A DNA stretch of 27,384 nt. Source: SIG607 sp045533195 (GTDB taxonomy: Bacteria > Bacillota > Clostridia > Oscillospirales > Acutalibacteraceae). Location: contig JAZSHI010000031.1 of assembly GCA_045533195.1 (NCBI GenBank), positions 1 through 27,384 on the forward strand, given 5' to 3'. The first letter of the stretch is position 1. Every line of letters begins with the position of its first letter. Of this stretch, positions 6,556-12,786 are shown piece after piece. The notes under the pieces are model-generated. The model was not told where the DNA came from, did not search any database, and worked only from the letters and a program-made list of their open reading frames with translations. The translations under genes were made by a program, and so were the position numbers.

Positions 6556-7134
6556 TCAAGCGGTTTTGTCAGCTGCTCCGCCGTAGTCATTCCACTTTGT
6601 TGGTTGTGCTTCACCAAAGCGCTGATAGTGGACGATTTCACGTTGTCTTAAAAACTTAAGAGGATCTCTTATGTCAGGATCGTCAATAAGACGTAAAAGG
6701 TTATCATAGGTTACCCTTGCCTTTTGCTCGGCTGCCAAGTCTTCATGAAGGTCGGCTAAAATATCGCCCTTAGCCTGAATATACTCGGCTCTCCAAGGAA
6801 GCGCCGAAGCGGCTATTGGATAAACGCCGGCGGTGTGGTCAACAAAGTATTTATCAAAACCGCTTTCTATAATCTGCTTTTCGGTAAGATTCTTAGTAAG
6901 CTGATAAACCATCGCGCACACCATCTCTAAATGCGCAAGTTCCTCGGTACCTATATCCGTTAAAATACCTTTAACCTCGTTATAGGGCATACTGTAACGC
7001 TGAGTCAGATAGCGCATTGATGCGCCAAGCTCACCGTCGGGACCTCCGTACTGACTGATTATTATCTGAGCGTACCTCGGATTAGGGTTTTTGATGTTTA
7101 CGGGGTATTGAAGTTTCTTTTCATATTGCCACAT
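6556..7134 (-). CDS. cotJC: CotJC, spore-coat manganese-catalase-like protein
   Basis: A 192-aa ferritin-like four-helix protein of the manganese catalase family, in the short form typical of spore coats. The N-terminus MWQYEKKLQYPVNIKNPNP is characteristic of CotJC. Metal-ligand helices are visible: ELGASMRYLTQRYSMP (about 36-51), GTEELAHLEMV (about 63-73), HEDLAAEQKARVTYDNLL (about 130-147) and EIVHYQRFGEA (about 166-176). It probably disproportionates peroxide in the coat, although enzymatic activity of CotJC is not firmly established. Its ATG overlaps the cotJB stop (7134), giving the conserved order cotJA-cotJB-cotJC. Length is normal. Confidence 0.93.
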   Translation of the reverse strand: MWQYEKKLQYPVNIKNPNPRYAQIIISQYGGPDGELGASMRYLTQRYSMPYNEVKGILTDIGTEELAHLEMVCAMVYQLTKNLTEKQIIESGFDKYFVDHTAGVYPIAASALPWRAEYIQAKGDILADLHEDLAAEQKARVTYDNLLRLIDDPDIRDPLKFLRQREIVHYQRFGEAQPTKWNDYGGAADKTA

Positions 7135-7397
7135 TACATTTCACACTCCTTTGCTTCCCAAGGCCATGGAGAATTTATCCATTCCCAGTTATCCATTCCT
7201 ACACTATCGTGGGTGGTAACGATATACTTTCCGTACATCTTTTCGTAGTTCATTACCGCCATTTCGCGTTTGCGTCTTAAATCGTTTATAAGATTTAAAG
7301 CCTTACGGTTATGGGGATGCACGTCAAGATACAGTTCCATTTCCTTTATAGAAAAATCAAGAGCGTGTATTGTTCTTAGCATTTTACATTTATCCAT
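7134..7397 (-). CDS. cotJB: CotJB spore coat protein
   Basis: An 87-aa protein starting at ATG 7397 (MDKCKMLRTIHALDF), with GGAGGAAGG about 7 nt upstream. The frame extends further upstream through cotJA, but that part is a shadow. The conserved CotJB body is visible: FSIKEMELYLDVHPHNRKAL, RRKREMAVMNYEKMYG and the tail WEWINSPWPWE, which is diagnostic for CotJB. It is an assembly partner of CotJA and CotJC in the inner coat. The start lies 4 bp after the cotJA stop and the end overlaps the cotJC start, so the three genes are translationally coupled. Confidence 0.92.
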   Translation of the reverse strand: MDKCKMLRTIHALDFSIKEMELYLDVHPHNRKALNLINDLRRKREMAVMNYEKMYGKYIVTTHDSVGMDNWEWINSPWPWEAKECEM

Positions 7398-7401
7398 AGT
7401 T

Positions 7402-7581
7402 TTACCTTCCTCCCACACACAAGGGTTTATCCAGTTCGGGAAATGCCGTTCCGCGAACAAATGCAGTTTCAGGTTCGTAAACCTGTTCCAGTGTCTGATT
7501 TTCAATAAAAACAAGAGTCAATGCCTGTCTGCAGTCATCGTCTTCTCTTACAGAATTTCTTATTTTTTCCAAATCAATCAT
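7402..7581 (-). CDS. cotJA: CotJA spore coat associated protein
   Basis: A 59-aa protein starting at ATG 7581 (MIDLEKIRN), preceded by AAAGGAG. Longer in-frame starts fall in the secA terminator and are rejected. The C-terminal FVRGTAFPELDKPL corresponds to the conserved GTxFPELdxPF motif of CotJA. CotJA is needed with CotJC for incorporation into the Bacillus coat. Upstream, in the 46 bp after the secA terminator, CATATACT on the minus strand could be a mother-cell sigma-E/K -10 element, but I find no convincing -35, so regulation is inferred from the family. Confidence 0.88.
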   Translation of the reverse strand: MIDLEKIRNSVREDDDCRQALTLVFIENQTLEQVYEPETAFVRGTAFPELDKPLCVGGR

Positions 7582-7621
7582 TTTATTTTCTCCTTTCGGG
7601 TATGCACCCGTTAACAGTATA

Positions 7622-7655
7622 TGAAAAAAGTCAGGATGGCGTACCATCCTGACTT
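7622..7655 (-). terminator. secA terminator
   Basis: A perfect 12-bp stem (7628-7639 with 7644-7655, arms AAGTCAGGATGG and CCATCCTGACTT) with a 4-nt loop is followed on the minus strand by six T (7629-7624). It separates secA from the cotJ operon. Confidence 0.95.
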
Positions 7656-7663
7656 AAGTTTAT

Positions 7664-10384
7664 TTATTGATTTTTACCGCAGCAGCGTTTATATTTAAGT
7701 CCGCTTCCGCAAGGACAGGGAGCATTCAGCGCCACCGCACCTTTTCCTCTTACCGTTTTAGTGCCATCGGTAGAGGTTTCCTCAGCAACCTTTTTACGTT
7801 GGATATCCTCTTCGCGTCTTATCATAACCGAAAGGGTAAGCTTTGCGGTTCTATCCTTGATTTCATCGTTCATAGCATTGAACATATCGGCACTTTCGTT
7901 TCGGTAGGCAACAACAGGGTCATGCTGACCGTAAGCGCGAAGTCCGATACCCTGACGAAGCTGATCCATAGCATCAATATGGTCCATCCAGTTAACGTCA
8001 ACGCTGGAGAGAAGGACAACCCTTTCCATTTCACGCATTGTATCATATCCGAACTCTTTTTCCCTTTTATCATAGCGCTCATTTGCCATATCTTTAAGAG
8101 AATTAATTATATCCTCTTTGGTCAAGGAGTTCTTTTCATCGGTAGTAAATTTAAAATCATTTTCCTTACATATCCAGCCGAGGAAATATTCTCTTAGTCC
8201 GTCAAGGTTCCAGTTATCCACGTCTATATCGCTGATAAAGGGAGCAGCATTTCTTTCGATACTGTCACTTATCATACGGCGGATAGAATCCTTAATATCC
8301 TCGCCGTCAAGCACCTTATTACGCTGAGTATAAATCATTTCGCGCTGCTGGTTCATAACATCATCATAATCAAGCACACTCTTACGGGAAGCAAAGTTAA
8401 TACCTTCCTTCTTTTTCTGAGCGCTTTCGATACTTTTCGACAGCATACCGAACTGAAGGGGCATATCCTCATCCACTCTGAGAGTATCCATCATAGCGCC
8501 GATTCTCTCACCGCCGAAAAGTCTCATAAGGTCATCTTCAAGAGAAATATAGAAAATGGTTGTACCGGGATCGCCCTGACGTCCTGCGCGGCCTCTGAGC
8601 TGATTATCAATACGTCTGGAATCGTGACGTTCGGTACCGATTATACACAGTCCCCCTGCTTCTCTTACCTTCTGCGCTTCGGGAGCAATTTGCTCCTTAA
8701 AGCCGTCGTATAGACGTTTATATTCATCTCTTGCTTTTTTAATCTCGGCATCACTTGTTTCGGCAAAGCCTGTAGCCTCGGTAATAATTTCATCAGAATA
8801 GCCTTGATGTTTAAGCTCTGCCTTTGCAAGATATTCAGCATTACCGCCAAGCATAATATCGGTACCTCTACCTGCCATATTGGTAGCAATGGTAACGGCG
8901 CCCAATTTTCCTGCCTGAGCGATTATCTCTGCCTCTTTTTCGTGATGCTTAGCATTAAGTACGTTATGGGGAACCTTTTGCATTTTAAGAAGCTTACTTA
9001 AAATTTCGCTTTTTTCAATGGTTACAGTACCCACAAGCACAGGCTGACCTTTTGCGTGGCACTCCATAATATTATTTATAACAGCCTTAAATTTAGCAAG
9101 TTCGGTTTTATAGATAATATCATCCTGATCTTCTCTTATAACCGGCTTATTTGTGGGAATTTCAATAACATCAAGCTTATAAATCTGCTCAAATTCTGCT
9201 CTTTCGGTGGTAGCAGTACCTGTCATACCCGAAAGCTTTGAATAAAGACGGAAGAAGTTCTGGAAGGTTATGGTAGCAAGAGTTTTTGATTCCTGAGCAA
9301 CCTTTACCCCCTCTTTAGCCTCAATAGCCTGATGAAGTCCCTCGTTATAGCGTCTGCCGAACATAAGTCTGCCCGTAAACTCGTCAACGATAATAACCTC
9401 GCCGTCTTTTACAACGTAGTCAACGTCACGCTTCATAACACCGTAAGCGCGTATAGCCTGAGTTACGTGGTGGGAAATGGTTATATTTTCAGCATCATTA
9501 AGATTTTCAATACCGAAATACTGTTCTGCCTTAGCAACACCCGAAGGAGTAAGGGTGGCGGTTCTTGCCTTTTCATCAACAACATAATCGCCGTCGTAAT
9601 TATTTTCCTCGTCGCTTATTTTGTCATTAGTTTCCTTAACAACAAATTTTTTAAGAGTACGTACAAAACGGTTGGTTTTTTCATATAGGTCGGTAGATTT
9701 TTCGCCCTGTCCCGAAATAATAAGAGGAGTTCTTGCTTCATCAATAAGTATGGAGTCAACCTCATCCACTATGGCAAAATTATGTCCGCGCTGAACTCTA
9801 TCGGAGGCGTAAATCACCATATTATCTCTAAGATAATCAAAGCCAAGCTCGTTATTGGTGCAGTAGGTAATATCTGCATTATAGGCTTCACGTTTTTCGT
9901 CCTTATTCATTCCGTGAACGATAAGACCAACGCTCAGTCCCATAAAGCGATAAATTTTACCCATCCATTCAGAGTCACGCTTTGCAAGGTAATCGTTAAC
10001 CGTTACAATATGGACGCCCTTGCCGGAAATAGCATTAAGATAGGCAGGAAGGGTTGCCACAAGGGTTTTACCTTCACCTGTTTTCATTTCGCTGATTCTT
10101 CCCTGATGAAGAACGATACCGCCGATTATCTGTACGGGGAAATGACGCATTGAAAGAACTCTGTCACCTGCTTCTCTGCAGGCGGCAAAGGCTTCGGGCA
10201 AAAGCTGGTCAAGGCTCTCGCCGTTATTATATCTTTCTTTAAATTCAGCCGTTTTGGCTTTAAGTGCATCATCACTCAGCGCTTTATATTCTTCCTCAAG
10301 CTCTAAAACCTTTTTTTGAAGCGGAAGAATTTTTTTAATTTCTCTTTCGCTGTAATCACCGAACATCTTTGAAAAAAGTCCCAT
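7664..10384 (-). CDS. secA: SecA preprotein translocase ATPase
   Basis: A 906-aa motor ATPase that pushes preproteins through SecYEG at the cytoplasmic membrane. Landmarks: Walker A MKTGEGKT (100-107), DEAD-type Walker B IVDEVDSILIDEARTP (205-220), the preprotein-binding domain, TNMAGRGTDI and RGRAGRQGDPG in the second helicase half, and the C-terminal zinc finger CPCGSGLKYKRCCG in the last 18 residues, which binds SecB or ribosomes. Length is slightly above the 840-aa Bacillus SecA and normal for Clostridia. The start MGLFSKMFGD has AAGGAG 9 nt upstream. It is monocistronic, with its own promoter and a strong terminator. Confidence 0.98.
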   Translation of the reverse strand: MGLFSKMFGDYSEREIKKILPLQKKVLELEEEYKALSDDALKAKTAEFKERYNNGESLDQLLPEAFAACREAGDRVLSMRHFPVQIIGGIVLHQGRISEMKTGEGKTLVATLPAYLNAISGKGVHIVTVNDYLAKRDSEWMGKIYRFMGLSVGLIVHGMNKDEKREAYNADITYCTNNELGFDYLRDNMVIYASDRVQRGHNFAIVDEVDSILIDEARTPLIISGQGEKSTDLYEKTNRFVRTLKKFVVKETNDKISDEENNYDGDYVVDEKARTATLTPSGVAKAEQYFGIENLNDAENITISHHVTQAIRAYGVMKRDVDYVVKDGEVIIVDEFTGRLMFGRRYNEGLHQAIEAKEGVKVAQESKTLATITFQNFFRLYSKLSGMTGTATTERAEFEQIYKLDVIEIPTNKPVIREDQDDIIYKTELAKFKAVINNIMECHAKGQPVLVGTVTIEKSEILSKLLKMQKVPHNVLNAKHHEKEAEIIAQAGKLGAVTIATNMAGRGTDIMLGGNAEYLAKAELKHQGYSDEIITEATGFAETSDAEIKKARDEYKRLYDGFKEQIAPEAQKVREAGGLCIIGTERHDSRRIDNQLRGRAGRQGDPGTTIFYISLEDDLMRLFGGERIGAMMDTLRVDEDMPLQFGMLSKSIESAQKKKEGINFASRKSVLDYDDVMNQQREMIYTQRNKVLDGEDIKDSIRRMISDSIERNAAPFISDIDVDNWNLDGLREYFLGWICKENDFKFTTDEKNSLTKEDIINSLKDMANERYDKREKEFGYDTMREMERVVLLSSVDVNWMDHIDAMDQLRQGIGLRAYGQHDPVVAYRNESADMFNAMNDEIKDRTAKLTLSVMIRREEDIQRKKVAEETSTDGTKTVRGKGAVALNAPCPCGSGLKYKRCCGKNQ

Positions 10385-10414
10385 TTATATATCTCCTTAG
10401 AGTATTTACCATAT

Positions 10415-10443
10415 ATTATATAACATTTTCGCTGTTTAATAAA
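10415..10443 (-). promoter_or_regulatory. secA promoter
   Basis: On the minus strand TTTATT (10443-10438), 17 bp and a perfect TATAAT (10420-10415) lie 30 bp upstream of the secA ATG. The -35 is weak. The region between apbE and secA has no terminator, so read-through from apbE is possible. Confidence 0.5.
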
Positions 10444-10446
10444 GTC

Positions 10447-11397
10447 TTATTTGTAAATAATAATATCTTTTTTAAATTTCAAACCCTCCGACAGCAAAAT
10501 ACTGCCGTCTCTTTTAACAAATACCGCTTCATAGCCTTCGGTTTCGTTAATTAATGAAAGTCCTTCTTCTTCACCCAGAATAAGTAAAACGGTAGAAAGC
10601 GCATCACAGTCGGCAGAGCTTTTTCCCATTACCGTAACACCTGCCAGAGAATTTTCCACCCCGTAGCCCGTTTCGGTATCAATTATATGGTGATAAATTC
10701 TGCCGTCTTTTTCGATATATCTTTCGTATATTCCCGAGGTCACAAAGGAATTTTCTGTGCTTTTTACCGTGGCAATTATACCGTTTTCAAAGGGCTTTTT
10801 AATGCCTATCTTAAACTCCCCTTCACCAAAGGAATAAAGGTTTCCGCCGATATTGACAGTTCCCCTTTTAACACCCTTTTCCTTTAAGAACTCCACCATT
10901 TTATCGGCAATATAGCCCTTTGCTATTCCGCCCAAATCAAGTCCCGAATCCTTTAGCCTTACCTTGTTATCCTTAATTTCGATTTTTTTATAATCCACCT
11001 TTTCGAGCGCCTTTGCAATTTCATTTTTTTCGGGTATGTGCGACGAAGAAAAATCATAAAGACTACTGACGGGATAAACCGTTATATCAAATCTTCCGCC
11101 GCTTATTTCGGAATATTCTATGGCGCGGGTAATAAGCGCAAGAGTTTCTTCCCCTACGCTGACAAAATCATTACTGTTATTTATTAGCCAAATATCGCTT
11201 GACTCTACGGTGCGGCTGAGCTTTTTTTCAAGGAGGGCGCAAAGGTCAAAGCTTTGGTTAATTATTTCTTCATCACACTGCGCGGTAACGGTTACCACGG
11301 TGTCACAAAGGATTCTTGTCTGGCTGTTTTCCTTTTTATTGCAACCTGTAAGGATTACCGTCAAAAAGCACAGCAAAAATACAATGATTTTTTTCAT
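10447..11397 (-). CDS. apbE: ApbE, FAD:protein FMN transferase lipoprotein
   Basis: A 316-aa extracytoplasmic lipoprotein with a signal peptide ending in the lipobox LTGC (MKKIIVFLLCFLTVILTGC). It transfers FMN from FAD to a threonine of client proteins such as RnfG/NqrC or FMN_bind-domain lipoproteins. Conserved features: DLGGIAKGYIADKM (flavin-binding core), VNIGGNLYSFG, TSGIYERY...YHHIIDTETGYGV and DALSTVLLILG. The ATG at 11397 is chosen from the signal-peptide start. A TTG at 11412 would add five residues but lies over the -10 region. No SD precedes the ATG, see the leaderless note. It is divergent from the NusG_II/Gx gene pair, a combination often seen in Firmicute redox loci. No FMN_bind substrate is in the window. 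Confidence 0.93.
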   Translation of the reverse strand: MKKIIVFLLCFLTVILTGCNKKENSQTRILCDTVVTVTAQCDEEIINQSFDLCALLEKKLSRTVESSDIWLINNSNDFVSVGEETLALITRAIEYSEISGGRFDITVYPVSSLYDFSSSHIPEKNEIAKALEKVDYKKIEIKDNKVRLKDSGLDLGGIAKGYIADKMVEFLKEKGVKRGTVNIGGNLYSFGEGEFKIGIKKPFENGIIATVKSTENSFVTSGIYERYIEKDGRIYHHIIDTETGYGVENSLAGVTVMGKSSADCDALSTVLLILGEEEGLSLINETEGYEAVFVKRDGSILLSEGLKFKKDIIIYK

Positions 11398-11403
11398 AGG
11401 ATT

Positions 11404-11432
11404 ATTATACAATTTATTTTCTTTTTTGTAAA
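11404..11432 (-). promoter_or_regulatory. apbE promoter, near-consensus
   Basis: On the minus strand TTTACA (11432-11427), 17 bp and TATAAT (11409-11404). Only 6 nt separate the -10 from the apbE ATG, predicting a transcript that starts at or within a base or two of the start codon. Confidence 0.7.
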
Positions 11433-11436
11433 GGTG

Positions 11437-11445
11437 TGGTATAAT
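11437..11445 (+). promoter_or_regulatory. Extended -10 promoter of the NusG_II/Gx operon
   Basis: TGGTATAAT is an extended -10 element; the -35 region is only T-rich. It lies 32 bp upstream of the ATG at 11478 and its -35 region overlaps the divergent apbE promoter. Confidence 0.6.
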
Positions 11446-11477
11446 ATAGACTGTAAAATATTTTGAGGAGTGATTGG

Positions 11478-11798
11478 ATGATTAAAAAAGCAGATATTAT
11501 TTTGTTTGTCGGTTTATTTATAATTTCTCTTTCTCTTCTTTTTACCTTTGTCTTTTTGCCGAAAGAAACAGGCAAAACCCTTGTTATTACCCAAAACGGC
11601 AACGAAATTTCAAAGCTTTCTTTAAGCGACGATACCACTATTTTAGTAAGCGAAAATACAGTCGTAATAAAGGACGGCAAAGCTTATATGGAAAAGGCTG
11701 TTTGTCCCGATAAGATATGTGTTAATCAGGGTGAAATTTCTAAAGTAGGCGAAGCAGTTGTATGCCTTCCCCAAAAAATAATTTTGGAGGTAAAGTAA
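11478..11798 (+). CDS. NusG domain II-containing membrane-anchored protein
   Basis: A 106-aa protein with an N-terminal membrane anchor (about residues 5-27, ADIILFVGLFIISLSLLFTF) and an extracytoplasmic NusG_II-type beta domain ending in the family hallmark CPDKICVNQGEI...VCLPQKIILEV with three cysteines. GAGGAG lies 8 nt before the ATG at 11478; a TTG at 11463 in the same frame is too early for this SD. The stop overlaps the next start (TAATG). In Firmicutes this protein is regularly paired with a Gx/HepI membrane protein and ApbE, also within flavin-based extracellular electron transfer loci. The molecular role is not known. Confidence 0.85.
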   Translation: MIKKADIILFVGLFIISLSLLFTFVFLPKETGKTLVITQNGNEISKLSLSDDTTILVSENTVVIKDGKAYMEKAVCPDKICVNQGEISKVGEAVVCLPQKIILEVK

Positions 11799-12304
11799 TG
11801 GCTAAAAAGGTTTCGGTTTACGCACTGCTTACAGTAATTTGTCTTGGTATTTCTTATATTGAGGGTATTTGTTTTTCTTTTATTTCTGTGCCCGGTCTTA
11901 AGCTCGGTCTTGCCAACTGTATTCCAATGCTCTTAATCAAAGAAAAAAAATACGGCGCTTCAATTCTTATAAATCTGACAAGAATACTGCTGTCCTGCCT
12001 TCTTTTCGGCAATTTTTATTCCCTTGTTTTTTCTCTTTCGGGCGCATTTTTGTCAACGCTCACGGCACTTTTGCTGTCCTTTATGAAAGTTTTTACCTTT
12101 GCGGGAATAAGCAGTGCCGCAGGAACAATGCACAATATTGGACAGATAATTGCCGCTATTATAACCCTTGGAACGAACGGAATTATATATCTTTTGCCCA
12201 TACTTATGCTTTGCGGCTGTATAATGGGATTAACTTCAGGAATACTGCTTAATATTTTTAAAATAAAATACAAAAAAACAGCCGAAATGATAATTAAAGC
12301 ATAA
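11798..12304 (+). CDS. Gx transporter / heptaprenyl diphosphate synthase component I family membrane protein
   Basis: A 168-aa polytopic membrane protein with about five hydrophobic helices. The family signature is GLKLGLANCIPMLLI (about 33-47) and the following ILINLTRILLSCLLFGN. It resembles ECF-type S-components and is annotated Gx transporter or HepI (Hpre_diP_synt_I). Despite the HepI name a prenyl-synthase role is doubtful; transport of a precursor or cofactor is more likely. The start ATG at 11798 overlaps the NusG_II stop by one base, with GGAGG 7 nt upstream. A longer frame from 11762 has no SD. A polyprenyl synthase gene, its common next neighbour, is absent here. Confidence 0.85.
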   Translation: MAKKVSVYALLTVICLGISYIEGICFSFISVPGLKLGLANCIPMLLIKEKKYGASILINLTRILLSCLLFGNFYSLVFSLSGAFLSTLTALLLSFMKVFTFAGISSAAGTMHNIGQIIAAIITLGTNGIIYLLPILMLCGCIMGLTSGILLNIFKIKYKKTAEMIIKA

Positions 12305-12310
12305 AAAATT

Positions 12311-12347
12311 CTCCTTTGGAAAAGATAATACCAAAGGAGGTTTTTTT
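12311..12347 (+). terminator. Terminator hairpin containing the SD of the next small gene
   Basis: CTCCTTTGG (12311-12319) pairs with CCAAAGGAG (12331-12339), followed by G and seven T. It ends 1 nt before an ATG. The 3' arm is also a perfect SD (AAAGGAGG, 12333-12340) for the 58-aa ORF, spaced 7 nt from its start. Confidence 0.8.
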
Positions 12348-12524
12348 ATGAGCAAATTTTGCACATTTTTAGAAGGAATGGCGCTGGGAGTTGCTGTGGG
12401 CGTAGGAATTGCCGTAACGGGTAAGCTTATGATGAACAGCGATAAAAAATCAGCGCGGGGCAAAGACAAAATCGAAAAAGCCGTTACCGAATTTGTTGAC
12501 GGAATTGAAACTTTAATAAAATAG
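12348..12524 (+). CDS. 58-aa small protein, YtxH-like
   Basis: The frame MSKFCTFLEGMALGVAVGVG... runs to TAG at 12522-12524. One glycine- and alanine-rich hydrophobic helix (about residues 9-29, MALGVAVGVGIAVTGKLMM) is followed by a basic then amphipathic tail (KDKIEKAVTEFVDGIETLIK). This is the layout of YtxH-type small membrane or stress proteins, but the identification is weak. Evidence for expression is the strong SD AAAGGAGG 7 nt upstream and a frame that stays open with normal codon use. The SD is buried in the terminator hairpin of the upstream gene, so transcription must read through that hairpin, and translation must open it. Confidence 0.6.
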   Translation: MSKFCTFLEGMALGVAVGVGIAVTGKLMMNSDKKSARGKDKIEKAVTEFVDGIETLIK

Positions 12525-12785
12525 AAATAGGGGCTGTAAAAAAACAGAGTTTCGTTTTATCAGTGAGTTAATTGATAGCCAAAACCTTGCCTCCCTCGTC
12601 AGAGGGAGGCAAGGTATTCACATTCCAAAAAAGCTTGATAAATCATTAATATACATATCTAATTAGATTGCATAAACCAAAAAAATGCGGAAGAAGTTCG
12701 AATTTTTTACTTCTTCCGCACTCTTTTTTATTTAGTTTATTTTATGCGTGTTTAAGGGCATTGAGCTTTTTTACAGCCCCTATTT
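12525..12785. mobile_element. MITE-like structured element with 19-bp terminal inverted repeats
   Basis: AAATAGGGGCTGTAAAAAA (12525-12543) is repeated exactly inverted at 12767-12785, making a 261-bp unit. Inside are a GC-rich 14-bp stem (12584-12597 with 12602-12615, ACCTTGCCTCCCTC) and an 11-bp stem near 12686-12720. It has no coding capacity. Its ends resemble the GGGGCTGT-A-rich termini known from some Firmicute insertion sequences. No target-site duplication is obvious; the element fills the gap between two convergent genes exactly. A purely local terminator array is the alternative. Confidence 0.5.
12684..12730. terminator. Bidirectional terminator inside the 12.5-kb repeat
   Basis: TGCGGAAGAAG (12686-12696) pairs with CTTCTTCCGCA (12710-12720). 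T-rich runs follow on the plus strand (CTCTTTTTTATTT) and on the minus strand (ATTTTTTTGG), which suits the convergent genes on each side. Confidence 0.8.
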
Positions 12786-12786
12786 T

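Noticed and set aside
7667..10153. Several plus-strand frames up to 176 aa antisense to secA
   Set aside because: They have no SD and no family motif; the minus-strand frame is an unambiguous secA.
11412..11463. TTG starts at 11412 (apbE) and 11463 (NusG_II)
   Set aside because: The first overlaps the -10 region, and the second overlaps the SD used by ATG 11478.
12584..12615. GC-rich hairpin considered as a CRISPR or tRNA-like structure
   Set aside because: It is a single 14-bp stem with a 4-nt loop; there are no repeated spacers and no cloverleaf arms.
12525..12785. Precise IS family assignment of the MITE-like element
   Set aside because: The termini resemble several IS families, but no target duplication or parental copy is in the window.
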